The notes beneath the pieces are model-generated. The model was not told where the DNA came from. It ran no database searches and was given only the letters and a program-made list of their open reading frames with translations. This document shows, piece after piece, positions 7,238-16,764 of a DNA stretch of 35,256 nt. Source of the DNA: Sulfitobacter sp. HI0040 (GTDB taxonomy: Bacteria; Pseudomonadota; Alphaproteobacteria; Rhodobacterales; Rhodobacteraceae); assembly GCF_001634885.1 (NCBI RefSeq), contig NZ_LWEX01000113.1:47-35302 (forward strand). Reading direction: 5' to 3'. A program made the translations under genes and the position numbers. Position 1 is the first letter of the stretch. Each line of letters starts with the position of its first letter.

Positions 7238-9259
7238 ATGAGCAATCCACTTCTGCAGGACTGGGACACGCCTTTCGGCATCGCACCCTTCAACCGCATT
7301 TCCGACGATGATTTCGCCCCCGCCTTCGACGAAGCGCTCGCACGCCACAAGGCGGAAATCGACGCCATCGCCGAAGCGCAGAGCAGGCCCGATTTTGCCA
7401 ATACGATCGAAGCCCTGGAAGGCGCAGGCAAAACCCTGGACAAGGTGCTTGGCGTTTTCTTCACCGTGGCCGGGGCAGACAGCAACCCCCGGCGCGAGGC
7501 ACTGCAGCGGGAGTTCTCCCCCCGGCTGGCGGCGCATTTTGCAGAGATATCCGCGAACAAGAAGCTGTTCGCCCGGGTCGAAGACGTCTGGAATAAGCGC
7601 GATACGCTCGACCTCGACGAAGAACAGCAGCGCGTCCTGATGCTGACCCATCGGGGCTTCGTGAGGGCCGGTGCGGCCCTTACCGGGGCGGAGGATGCGC
7701 GGATGAAAGAGATCAAGGGCCGCCTCGCCACGCTTGGGACCACCTTCACGCAGAACCTGCTCGCGGATGAACGCGACTGGTACATGACCCTGCAGGAAGG
7801 CGATCTCGACGGGCTGCCGGATTTCGTGGTTGATGCAGCCCGGTCGGCGGGGGCGGAACGGGACGCGCCCGGGCCGGTGGTCACGCTGTCGCGCTCGCTG
7901 ATCGTGCCCTTCCTTCAGTTTTCCCCCCGGCGGGACCTGCGCGAAACCGCATTCAAGGCATGGGCCGCCCGCGGCGCCAACGGGGGCGAGACGGACAATC
8001 GCGCCATCGCGGCGGAGATCCTCGCCCTGCGGGAAGAGCGCGCGCATCTGCTGGGCTACGACAGCTTTGCCTCCTACAAGCTGGAAACCGAAATGGCGGG
8101 CACGCCGTCGGCGGTCCGCGACCTGCTGATGGAGGTCTGGAAACCTGCCCGCGCGCAGGCCGAAACGGATGCCGAAGTACTGAGCGGGATGATGCGGGAC
8201 GACGGCATTAACGACGATCTGGCCCCGTGGGACTGGCGCTACTACGCGGAAAAACGGCGCGCGAAGGAACATGACCTCGATGAGGCGGCGTTGAAGCCGT
8301 ACTTCCAGCTGGAGCGGATGATCGATGCGGCCTTCGGCGTGGCCACCCGGCTCTTCGGACTGGAGTTTACCCCCCTTGATGTGCCGCTCTACCATCCCGA
8401 TTGCCGCGCATGGAACGTGACCCGCGCAGGGGAGCATGTCGCTGTCTTCATCGGCGACTATTTCGCCCGCGGCTCGAAACGTTCGGGCGCGTGGTGTTCT
8501 GCGATGCGGTCGCAGGCGAAATACCCGGATATCCAGTCGCCGGTGGTCATCAACGTCTGCAACTTCGCAAAAGGCGATCCGGCGCTGCTGTCCTATGACG
8601 ATGCGCGCACCTTGTTTCACGAATTCGGACATGCTCTGCACCAGATGCTGTCGAACGTGACCTATGAAAGCGTATCGGGCACCTCCGTCGCACGTGACTT
8701 CGTCGAACTGCCAAGCCAGCTCTATGAACATTGGCTGGAAGTGCCCGAGGTCCTTCAGGAATATGCGATCCATGCCCGCACGGGCGAAGCCATGCCCCCG
8801 GAACTGTTGCAGAAGGTTCTGGGCGCCGCGACCTTCGACATGGGATTCCAGACGGTCGAATATATCGCCTCCGCGCTTGTTGACCTCGATTTTCACGACG
8901 GTTCCGCCCCGAAGGACCCGATGGCGCGTCAGGCCGAAGTGCTGGAAGCCATCGGAATGCCCGAGGCCATTACCATGCGCCATGCCACACCCCAGTTCGC
9001 CCATGTCTTTTCCGGCGACGGGTATTCCAGCGGATACTACAGCTACATGTGGTCAGAGGTGATGGACGCCGATGCCTTCGAGGCTTTTGAAGAAGCGGGC
9101 GGCCCCTTCGATCCGGCAATGGCCGAACGGCTAGAAGGCCATATCCTGACCCGGGGTGGCAGCGTGGATGCCGCGGAACTCTACACCGCGTTTCGCGGTC
9201 GCCTCCCCGATGCGGCTGCTCTTCTGCGGGGTCGGGGGCTGGCGGCGGCGGCGGAATGA
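7238..9259 (+). CDS. M3-family zinc metallopeptidase (oligopeptidase A / peptidyl-dipeptidase Dcp type)
   Basis: A 673-residue cytoplasmic peptidase of the thimet-oligopeptidase family that degrades short peptides. The zinc-binding HEFGH motif is at 461-465 (LFHEFGHALHQML). The third zinc ligand fits E490 in FVELPSQLYEHW, and the C-terminal substrate-binding GYSSGYYSYMWSEVMDADAF region is typical of Dcp/OpdA. There is no signal peptide. The length and the N-terminal helical region (NPLLQDWDTPFGIAPF) match peptidyl-dipeptidase Dcp and OpdA about equally, so no symbol is given. The start follows a strong AAAGGAGAACGTC site. The stop codon lies inside the left arm of the large inverted repeat at 9253-9322. 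Confidence 0.93.
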   Translation: MSNPLLQDWDTPFGIAPFNRISDDDFAPAFDEALARHKAEIDAIAEAQSRPDFANTIEALEGAGKTLDKVLGVFFTVAGADSNPRREALQREFSPRLAAHFAEISANKKLFARVEDVWNKRDTLDLDEEQQRVLMLTHRGFVRAGAALTGAEDARMKEIKGRLATLGTTFTQNLLADERDWYMTLQEGDLDGLPDFVVDAARSAGAERDAPGPVVTLSRSLIVPFLQFSPRRDLRETAFKAWAARGANGGETDNRAIAAEILALREERAHLLGYDSFASYKLETEMAGTPSAVRDLLMEVWKPARAQAETDAEVLSGMMRDDGINDDLAPWDWRYYAEKRRAKEHDLDEAALKPYFQLERMIDAAFGVATRLFGLEFTPLDVPLYHPDCRAWNVTRAGEHVAVFIGDYFARGSKRSGAWCSAMRSQAKYPDIQSPVVINVCNFAKGDPALLSYDDARTLFHEFGHALHQMLSNVTYESVSGTSVARDFVELPSQLYEHWLEVPEVLQEYAIHARTGEAMPPELLQKVLGAATFDMGFQTVEYIASALVDLDFHDGSAPKDPMARQAEVLEAIGMPEAITMRHATPQFAHVFSGDGYSSGYYSYMWSEVMDADAFEAFEEAGGPFDPAMAERLEGHILTRGGSVDAAELYTAFRGRLPDAAALLRGRGLAAAAE

Positions 9260-9322
9260 GTATTTGGAAAAGGGTGAAGGGGCCTGTTTCCCCTCTTCAC
9301 CCTTTGTTCAAATACTCATTCC
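9253..9322. terminator. Large inverted repeat acting as bidirectional terminator
   Basis: Two nested stems lie between the convergent M3 peptidase and ghrA genes. The outer arms GGAATGAGTATTTG (9253-9266) and CAAATACTCATTCC (9309-9322) are perfect inverted copies. The inner arms AAAGGGTGAAGGGG (9269-9282) and CCCC-TC-TTCACCCTTT (9290-9305) pair with a 2-nt bulge around CCTGTTT. The peptidase stop codon (9257-9259) is inside the left arm, and the ghrA stop begins 2 nt beyond the right arm. Half of this sequence recurs at 27419. Confidence 0.75.
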
Positions 9323-9323
9323 A

Positions 9324-10256
9324 TCAATAGCCGCGGGACGGGTCCGCCAGATGCAGAAACGTCTCGCCCGCTTCTCCCCTGCGTATATTCTCGGCAATCG
9401 CTTCGGAGGCGGTGTTGGCGCGGGTCTCGGCGGCGATATGGGGTGTCACCGTGACCCGGGGGTGCGACCAGTAGCGATGCTCTGCCGGCAGGGGTTCGGT
9501 GCGGAAAACATCGAGCGTCGCATGGGCGATATGGCCTTCGTCAAGCGCCGAAAGCAGCGCTTCGTCGTCGATCAGCGCACCGCGCCCGGGGTTGATGATG
9601 AAGGCCCCGCGGGGGAGCATTCCGATCCGCTTCGCGTTCAGCAGATTTTCCGTATCGGCGGTGTTGGGCAGCAGGAGGACGAGAATTTCCGCCGTTTCCA
9701 GCGCCTTATCGAGGCCGCCTTCGCCTGACAGGCAGGTTATCCCCGGCAGTGTCTTTTCCGTCCGGGACCATCCGGTGACGTCAAAGCCGAGCGAGACCAG
9801 CGTTTCCGCCGCAGCCCGCCCCAAGGCCCCGAGGCCGAGGATCGTCACCTTGCGTTCGTAAGCCAGCGGAGGAGTATGCGGTTCCCATTCCGTATCGCTC
9901 CGCGTGATGTCTGCATCCATGCCGAGATGGTGGCGCATGACGTGGCCGGTGACCCATTCGACCATGCCACGGGTCAGTCCCGGGTCCACCATACGTGCCA
10001 GTGGAATTGCGAGCGTGGGATTGCCGATGATGTCTTCCACGCCTGCCCAGAGGTTCAGCACCGCTTTGGCGCGCGTATAGGGCGTGAAAACCTGCAGGGG
10101 ACTGTTCGGGGCGTAAACGATGTAGTCCACCTCTGCCGGGGGCATGTCGGTCGCAAGATGGGCATCGACCCCGGCACGGGCAAAGGCATCGCGCAGCGGG
10201 GCGGCGTAGGTTTCCCAGCGATCGGGCCGGGCCGCGAAAAGGACATTCACCGCCAT
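9324..10256 (-). CDS. ghrA: Glyoxylate/hydroxypyruvate reductase A
   Basis: A 310-residue D-2-hydroxyacid dehydrogenase that reduces glyoxylate or hydroxypyruvate with NAD(P)H. The Rossmann motif GLGALG is at 141-146. The catalytic triad of the family fits R225 (NPGRGALID), E254 (FRTEPLP) and H273 (VTPHIAAETR). The divergent N-terminal half (VNVLFAARPDRWETYAAPLRDAF) with LNLWAGVEDI is characteristic of GhrA rather than GhrB or SerA. The start ATG shares one base with the rodA stop (TGATG). A longer frame up to 10757 only extends into rodA. Its place as last gene of the cell-shape operon implies co-expression with peptidoglycan genes, though no functional link is obvious. Confidence 0.92.
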   Translation of the reverse strand: MAVNVLFAARPDRWETYAAPLRDAFARAGVDAHLATDMPPAEVDYIVYAPNSPLQVFTPYTRAKAVLNLWAGVEDIIGNPTLAIPLARMVDPGLTRGMVEWVTGHVMRHHLGMDADITRSDTEWEPHTPPLAYERKVTILGLGALGRAAAETLVSLGFDVTGWSRTEKTLPGITCLSGEGGLDKALETAEILVLLLPNTADTENLLNAKRIGMLPRGAFIINPGRGALIDDEALLSALDEGHIAHATLDVFRTEPLPAEHRYWSHPRVTVTPHIAAETRANTASEAIAENIRRGEAGETFLHLADPSRGY

Positions 10257-11395
10257 CAACGGGGCCTGTGGACATGGGCCGATTGTACCAGCCCGAAGGC
10301 CAGCAACAGCACCAGCATCGCGGAGCCGCCATAGCTCACCATGGGCAGTGGCACACCGACCACGGGGGCCAGTCCCATGACCATGGACATGTTGACCGCG
10401 AAGAAGAGGAAGAAGTTCAACGCGATCCCCATCGTCAGCAGGGAGGCGAAGCGATCCCGGTTCAGCATCGCCGAGGCTATGCAGAACAGGATGATGAGCG
10501 CATAGAGCGCGAGAAGCGAGATGCCCCCGACAAAACCGAACTCCTCCGCCAGTGTGGTGAAGATGAAGTCGGTATGTTTCTCCGGCAGGAAGTTGAGGCG
10601 GGATTGCGTGCCCTGCATGAACCCCCGGCCTGTCCATCCGCCGGAACCCAGAGCAATTTTCGACTGAGTAATGTGATACCCTGCGCCAAGCGGGTCCGAA
10701 CTGGGATCGAGAAAGGTATCGATCCGCCTGTACTGATAGTTTTTCAGCAGTTGCCATGGCGTGCCCCGGCTTTCGAAAACCGCCGTGATCAGGCCGATCC
10801 CAGCAGAGGCGACGACCGCGAAATAGGCCCAGTGCACCCCGGCAAGGAACATCAGCCCACCGCCCGCCGTAAGCAGCAGGATCGCCGTGCCGAGGTCCGG
10901 CTGCTTCAGAACCAGAGCCGTCGGCAGCAGGATCATGATCACCGGCAGCAGAACCCAGAAGGGGCGGGAGGTCTTTCGCGCCGGGAGCCAGTCGTAATAG
11001 GCGGCGAGAAACATCACCATGGTGATCTTCATCAGTTCCGAAGGCTGCAGACGCATGAAGCCGATATCGATCCAGCGCTGGGCGCCCATGCCCACAGTTC
11101 CGAAAAGCTCCACCGCGAGCAGCAGTGCAACCGATATGGCATAGGCCAGCCCCGCCAGATTGCGCCAGAGCCAGATCGGCACCATGGCAACCGCGATCAT
11201 CAGCGCCAACCCGAGGGCGAAGCGTTTCATCTGCGGCTCGGCCCAGGGGGTGAAGCTGCCGCCCGCGACGGAATAAAGCATGAGAAAGCCGACACCGGCC
11301 ACTGCGGCAAGCAATACGGCGAGCGGCCAGTTCAGGAACAGGATCTTGCGCAGCCCTGTGGGAACCGACTTTACCGTGTATTCAAGATAGCTCAC
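10256..11395 (-). CDS. rodA: Rod-shape SEDS peptidoglycan glycosyltransferase RodA
   Basis: A 379-residue inner-membrane SEDS protein with about ten hydrophobic segments. It polymerises glycan strands from lipid II during lateral wall growth, working with PBP2. The family signature is clear: FMRLQPSELMKI (113-124), KQPDLGTA (164-171), and LPEKHTDFIFTTLAEEFGFVGG, whose D276 corresponds to the catalytic aspartate of RodA. The C-terminus carries GVPLPMVSYGGSAML. The start codon is GTG at 11395, overlapping the mrdA stop by 4 nt (GTGA). It is directly downstream of the PBP2 gene, as in most Proteobacteria. Confidence 0.95.
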   Translation of the reverse strand: MSYLEYTVKSVPTGLRKILFLNWPLAVLLAAVAGVGFLMLYSVAGGSFTPWAEPQMKRFALGLALMIAVAMVPIWLWRNLAGLAYAISVALLLAVELFGTVGMGAQRWIDIGFMRLQPSELMKITMVMFLAAYYDWLPARKTSRPFWVLLPVIMILLPTALVLKQPDLGTAILLLTAGGGLMFLAGVHWAYFAVVASAGIGLITAVFESRGTPWQLLKNYQYRRIDTFLDPSSDPLGAGYHITQSKIALGSGGWTGRGFMQGTQSRLNFLPEKHTDFIFTTLAEEFGFVGGISLLALYALIILFCIASAMLNRDRFASLLTMGIALNFFLFFAVNMSMVMGLAPVVGVPLPMVSYGGSAMLVLLLAFGLVQSAHVHRPR

Positions 11396-13335
11396 GCGCG
11401 GTCCCTCGCGCGGCCGTCGGTGCCGAACCGCAGGGCGCGCAGCCTTTCCTGCTGTTCCGCGATACGCTCCCGGTCGCCCTGCGGGTAGGCCTCCAGCGGC
11501 GGGTCGCCGCCCGCCAGCGCCTGGAGCATGACATCGCGGGCGATAGGCGCCGCTGCGGTGGAGCCGCCCCCGCCATGTTCGACAAGCACCGACATGGCGT
11601 AGCGCGGTGCCTCGTAGGGGGCGAAACAGACGAAGAGCGCGTGGTCGCGCCGGTTCCAGGGCAGATCCTGGTTCTTGGTCACGCCCCGGGCCCGCTCCGC
11701 CGCGGTAATGTTGCGCACCTGGCTGGTGCCGGTCTTGCCCGCCATCCGCATATCTTCGGCGATGATGCGGCTGCGATAGGCGGTGCCCCGGCGGTCGTTG
11801 ACCACGTCGTGCATCGCCTTGCGCATCTTGTTGAGGTTGTTCTGGTTCATGTCGAGCGCGGCCCCCAGACCGTCGGGCCGTTCGACGCCGTCGACGGATT
11901 TCACCAGCCGGGGCGTCACCTCCCGGCCTGTGGCGAGCCGGGCTGTCATCACCGCGAGTTGCAGCGGGGAGGCCAGGGTAAAGCCCTGCCCGATGGAGGA
12001 GTTGACAGTGTCACCCACCCGCCATGCCTCGCCCCGCGTGGAAAGCTTCCACGCCATGGTGGGGGTGAGACCTGCAGCGACGGAGCTGAGCGCCAATTCG
12101 TGCTTGATACCCAAACCGAAGCGGTTCGCCATCGCGGTGATCTTTTCGATGCCGACTTTCACGGCAAGGTCGTAGTAATAGACGTCGCAAGACTGCTTTA
12201 GCGAGTTTTCGAGGTTCACCCGGCCATGGCCGGTGCGTTTCCAGCAGTGAAAGCGGCGGCCTGCCACTTCGAGGTGGCCCGGGCAGTACACGGTGTCTTC
12301 CGGTCCGATCAGGCCTTCTTCCAGCGCGGCCATGGCCGTCATCATCTTGAAGGTAGAGCCGGGCGGATAGGTGCCCTGCACCGTCTTGTTCACCAGCGGG
12401 CGATATTCGGAGTTGAGCAGCGGGTTGTAGTCCGCCGAAGAGATTCCGCCGATAAAGAGGTTGGGATCGTAGCTGGGGGCAGAGGCAATGGCCGCGAGAT
12501 CGCCGCTTTCACAGTCGATCACCACGACAGCGGCGCTTTCCCCATCGAGCCGGGCCTGCACGTAGCCTTGCAGATGCGCATCCACTGTCAGCTGCAGGTC
12601 CGCACCCGATTGGCCTTCGCGGCGCGAAAGCTCCCGCATCACCCGGCCCGTGGCGTTAACCTCCACCTGCTTGGTACCGGCAGACCCGCGCAGCACGGCT
12701 TCTTCGCGGGCCTCGACATTGATCTTGCCGATCTGGAAGCGCGGAATGCGCAGAACCTGATCCGGGTCTTCGAGCGCGTCGAGATCCGCTTGGCTCACCC
12801 GGCCCACACGACCGACGACATGGGCGAAATCCTGACCGCGGGGATAGACACGCGCCAGGCCCACCTCCGGCGTGATGCCGGGCAGGGCGGGGGCGTTGAC
12901 GGAGACGCGGCTGACATCGTCCCACGAGACGTCTTCCAGCACCGTCACCGGCAGGAAGGGGGCGGAACGGTTGACCTCCGCAATGACCCGTTCGCGCGTT
13001 TCTGCGTCTAGTTCAACAAGGGTAGAGAGCCGGTCCAGCACCGCTTCCACGTCGCCTGCGTCTTCGCGCACCAGCACGATCCGGTAGCTTGGGACGTTCT
13101 GCGCCAGCCGTCGCCCGTTGCGGTCGAAAATCTCGCCCCGCGCGGGCGGGATGAGCCTGATATTGATGCGGTTTTCCTCCGCCAGAAGGCGGAACTGGTC
13201 GGCCTGATCGACCTGCAGATACCGCATCCGCGCGGCCAGCCCGCCCATGAACAGCAGTTGCGCGCCACCCAGAAGGGCGGCCCGGCGGGTCAGCTTGCCA
13301 TGGCTGGCATCGATTTCGGCGCGGTTGCGTCTCAT
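11392..13335 (-). CDS. mrdA: Penicillin-binding protein 2 (peptidoglycan DD-transpeptidase)
   Basis: A 647-residue class B PBP that cross-links peptidoglycan in the elongasome. An N-terminal membrane anchor (about 19-38) is followed by the dimerisation/pedestal domain with RGEIFDRNGRRLAQN (66-80). The transpeptidase domain carries the active-site serine S327 in STFK (327-330), the SxN-type motif as SCD (382-384) and KTG (534-536). The second motif having D instead of N is usual for PBP2 proteins. It lies 16 bp after mreD and overlaps rodA by 4 nt. Confidence 0.96.
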   Translation of the reverse strand: MRRNRAEIDASHGKLTRRAALLGGAQLLFMGGLAARMRYLQVDQADQFRLLAEENRINIRLIPPARGEIFDRNGRRLAQNVPSYRIVLVREDAGDVEAVLDRLSTLVELDAETRERVIAEVNRSAPFLPVTVLEDVSWDDVSRVSVNAPALPGITPEVGLARVYPRGQDFAHVVGRVGRVSQADLDALEDPDQVLRIPRFQIGKINVEAREEAVLRGSAGTKQVEVNATGRVMRELSRREGQSGADLQLTVDAHLQGYVQARLDGESAAVVVIDCESGDLAAIASAPSYDPNLFIGGISSADYNPLLNSEYRPLVNKTVQGTYPPGSTFKMMTAMAALEEGLIGPEDTVYCPGHLEVAGRRFHCWKRTGHGRVNLENSLKQSCDVYYYDLAVKVGIEKITAMANRFGLGIKHELALSSVAAGLTPTMAWKLSTRGEAWRVGDTVNSSIGQGFTLASPLQLAVMTARLATGREVTPRLVKSVDGVERPDGLGAALDMNQNNLNKMRKAMHDVVNDRRGTAYRSRIIAEDMRMAGKTGTSQVRNITAAERARGVTKNQDLPWNRRDHALFVCFAPYEAPRYAMSVLVEHGGGGSTAAAPIARDVMLQALAGGDPPLEAYPQGDRERIAEQQERLRALRFGTDGRARDRA

Positions 13336-13351
13336 ACGGGGCGGTTCCTGT

Positions 13352-13891
13352 TCATGCGCGGTAGCCCATGGAATCGAGATCCGTGGTCGTCGGGCGGCGG
13401 ACCCCCAGAACGCCGTGGGTCACGAGGACAATCAAGGGGTAGGATAACAGAGTGGCCCCGAGTTCGGAAAGGCTCAGTGTCAGGGAAGGGACGGGTACCA
13501 TCACGATCGCGAGAATGAGCCGATTGCCCATCAGCACCATCGTGGTCACCACGGCTACCGCCACCCATTCTGCCGCAAAGGTGGAATCGCGCAGGTTGCG
13601 GATGCGCCCCTTGAGGTTTTCGCACCCCAGAAGTGCCAGCAGGGACCACAACCCGGGGGGGCGCTGCAGCAGCAGGTCGCTCAGCAGGAAGATGCCCGCC
13701 AGCAAAAGGGGCGGGACGTAGTCCGGGCGGCGCAATACCCATGCAAAGGCAAAACCGAGCAGCAGGTCGGGGCCTGCCCATGTCCGCGGGGTTGTCTGAA
13801 GGGGCAACAGGTTGAAGAACAGGATCGTCAGCGCAAGCAGCACGAAGGTGCCGCGCATGATCCAGATTCTCGTGACGGATTTATCTATCAT
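13352..13891 (-). CDS. mreD: Rod-shape-determining membrane protein MreD
   Basis: A 179-residue very hydrophobic protein with about five membrane segments (for example RGTFVLLALTILFFNLLPL, about residues 13-31). MreD is a poorly conserved inner-membrane partner of MreC in the elongasome. Here the call rests on size, hydrophobicity, the PDLLLGFAFAWVLRRPDYVPPLLLA region and position between mreC and mrdA. The start overlaps the mreC stop by 4 nt (ATGA). Confidence 0.9.
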   Translation of the reverse strand: MIDKSVTRIWIMRGTFVLLALTILFFNLLPLQTTPRTWAGPDLLLGFAFAWVLRRPDYVPPLLLAGIFLLSDLLLQRPPGLWSLLALLGCENLKGRIRNLRDSTFAAEWVAVAVVTTMVLMGNRLILAIVMVPVPSLTLSLSELGATLLSYPLIVLVTHGVLGVRRPTTTDLDSMGYRA

Positions 13892-14805
13892 TGCCTGTCG
13901 CTGTCACTGTCGGGGAGGCGCGGCCCGATGAAATCCGCGCCGCCTTCGCTTGCGCCCACGACCTGCGAATCCTGTGGGACGGTTTCATTGCCGAGGTGGC
14001 GAAGGACCCGCAGGAATTCAAGACGCTCGTAATCGGCAGCGAGCCTGACGCGCAGCCGCCCGCCCGGATCGGCGGCGACCTGACCGATCAGCACACCCGC
14101 CGGAAAGACACCCCCGTCGCCCGAGGATATGACCCTGTCGCCCGGGCGGACGAGATCCGGGTTTTCGAGGAAGTCCACCGGCGGCGCGGGCGAATTGTCC
14201 CCCGCGATGATGGCCCGTTGCCCCGATGGCTGGATGATGGCGGGTATGCGGCTGGAGGCATCGGTCAGCAGGATGACCCGTGAGGTATTTTCGGCCACGC
14301 CCGAAATGCGCCCCACAAGGCCGATGCCGTCCATGGTGGCCCATCCATCCACCAGCCCGTCGCGCTTGCCGACGTTCAGCAGGACGGATTGGCGAAAGGG
14401 CGAGCCACTGTCGGCGAGCACGACCCCTGTAATATAGGTCAGCCGGGGATCGAGCCGCACGTTGTTGAGGTCCAGCAGGCGCGCGTTTTCCTGCTCCAGC
14501 TGCAGGGCGGCTTCCTTCCAGGCCTGCATCTGGCGCAATTCGCTGCGCAGCTCCTGATTCTGTTCCGAAAGCCGCTGGTAGCTCTGAAAATCCCGAAACA
14601 GGTTCACGGTGCCGGTCACGGGGGCCATGGCCCATTCGAGGTTGGGCACCACGCGGTCGGTGATCTGCGCGCGGAAGCGTTCAACCCGCGGGCTGTCGAT
14701 GCGCCAGACGAGGAAGATGGCCCCCAGCGCCAGTATCAGAACCGTCATCAGCAACCGGCGAAGGGGGCCGGTGTAGTCGCTGGAACTGTTACGGTCCTTT
14801 GCCAT
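13888..14805 (-). CDS. mreC: Rod-shape-determining protein MreC
   Basis: A 305-residue bitopic inner-membrane protein with a periplasmic bulk that scaffolds the elongasome and activates PBP2. One membrane helix (about 17-34) is followed by a coiled-coil stretch (about 70-112, SYQRLSEQNQELRSELRQ). The MreC beta domain has GSPFRQSVLLNVGKRDGLVDG, GLVGRISGVAENTSRVILLTD and the GDRVISSGDGGVFPAGVLIG segment. The C-terminal tail is acidic and probably disordered. It starts 71 bp after mreB and overlaps mreD by 4 nt. Confidence 0.94.
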   Translation of the reverse strand: MAKDRNSSSDYTGPLRRLLMTVLILALGAIFLVWRIDSPRVERFRAQITDRVVPNLEWAMAPVTGTVNLFRDFQSYQRLSEQNQELRSELRQMQAWKEAALQLEQENARLLDLNNVRLDPRLTYITGVVLADSGSPFRQSVLLNVGKRDGLVDGWATMDGIGLVGRISGVAENTSRVILLTDASSRIPAIIQPSGQRAIIAGDNSPAPPVDFLENPDLVRPGDRVISSGDGGVFPAGVLIGQVAADPGGRLRVRLAADYERLEFLRVLRHLGNETVPQDSQVVGASEGGADFIGPRLPDSDSDRQ

Positions 14806-14876
14806 TCTGGCGATCCTCCTGCCCGGGGTTCAGGCAGGGCAGTCCTGCCGCCATCCGGGATGGGGTAAGGGTATGT

Positions 14877-15947
<1,071 letters not shown>

Positions 15948-15986
15948 TCATCGGCCCGGAACTCCGACCGGAGCGGGCTGATCGCC

Positions 15987-16015
15987 CTTATAGGCAGGAC
16001 CGCCTCCGGGTGAAA
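15987..16015 (-). promoter_or_regulatory. Candidate sigma-70 promoter of mreB
   Basis: On the minus strand TATAAG (15992-15987) matches five of six -10 positions. A poor -35, TTTCAC, lies 17 nt upstream (16015-16010). It is the best A/T-rich element in the 183-bp region between mreB and the divergent VOC gene, in which I see no other feature. Confidence 0.3.
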
Positions 16016-16106
16016 GGGGGGGCAAAGTGGCAGGGTGGCACGATGTTGCCGGTGCGCTATGCTGAGGGGAACCGCGATTGCCCCCGGTGTGAAGGAGACG
16101 AGGAAC

Positions 16107-16691
16107 ATGAAAAAGATACAATCGCTTGGCGTACACCATATTACGCTCACAGGCGCCGACCGGCAAAGCTCCATCGACTTCTGGGAAGGGGTGCTAGGCA
16201 TGCCTTTCATCTTCGACCAGCCGAACCTTGACGATCCGGACGAAGGGCATCTTTATTTCGATCCCGGCGACGGTCGTCTCATCACCATCTTCACGAATGA
16301 GAATCGCCGCGCCATGCACAACCGCACGCCCATGGACCCGGGCTGCGTGCATCACATCGCCTTCGAAGTGGACCGCGCCATGTTCGACCAGGTGCTCGAC
16401 CGCCTCGAAGAGCGCGGGATCGGAAACTCGGGCGTGAAGGATCGCGGTTTCATGCACTCGATCTATTTCAAGGATCCGCTGGGTCTACTGATCGAACTGG
16501 CCTGCTACGCTTTCATCCCGCCCCGCGGGTCCAGCCATGCTGAAGTGATGCTGGAAGCGCACAAGATACGCGTGGCCGCCGGGGATCACCACATAGAGCG
16601 CCAGCATCTTGCGGATGCGAGCGCGCTGATCGTGGAGCGGTCACAGGCGTCGCTCAGCGAAGATCGGGGACCGAAGAACCCCTATCGTTAA
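16107..16691 (+). CDS. VOC-family (glyoxalase/dioxygenase-like) protein
   Basis: A 194-residue vicinal oxygen chelate protein resembling one half of a ring-cleaving dioxygenase or glyoxalase. Likely metal ligands are the histidine in GVHHITLTG (10-11), the histidine in CVHHIAFEV, and the glutamate in LGLLIELACY. The remaining segments (FWEGVLGMPFIF, EGHLYFDPGDG, LYFKDPLG-type) fit the beta-alpha-beta-beta-beta modules. The C-terminal 50 residues are a helical tail. The substrate cannot be read from the sequence. The start at 16107 follows GAAGGAGACGAGG; an upstream in-frame ATG at 16035 lacks a comparable site. It is monocistronic and followed by a terminator. Confidence 0.82.
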   Translation: MKKIQSLGVHHITLTGADRQSSIDFWEGVLGMPFIFDQPNLDDPDEGHLYFDPGDGRLITIFTNENRRAMHNRTPMDPGCVHHIAFEVDRAMFDQVLDRLEERGIGNSGVKDRGFMHSIYFKDPLGLLIELACYAFIPPRGSSHAEVMLEAHKIRVAAGDHHIERQHLADASALIVERSQASLSEDRGPKNPYR

Positions 16692-16717
16692 GAGGTTTGT
16701 CCTGCCCAAAGACGAAG

Positions 16718-16748
16718 GCCCCGCGCGATCGGCGCGGAGGCTTGTTTT
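16718..16748 (+). terminator. Rho-independent terminator after the VOC gene
   Basis: GCCCCGCGC (16718-16726) pairs with GCGCGG-A-GGC (16732-16741), with one bulged A and a 5-nt loop, followed by TTGTTTT. It lies between the VOC stop and the convergent leuA stop at 16765. Confidence 0.75.
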
Positions 16749-16764
16749 CATGGGCGAGGGAGCC

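Noticed and set aside
7217-9004. 595-codon open frame antisense to the M3 peptidase gene
   Set aside because: Shadow of a gene with an intact HEFGH motif; the antisense product matches nothing I recognise.
14833-14849. GGCAGG/CCTGCC hairpin between mreB and mreC
   Set aside because: Short stem with no U-tract inside a co-directional operon. It may affect mRNA stability, but there is no support for a terminator.
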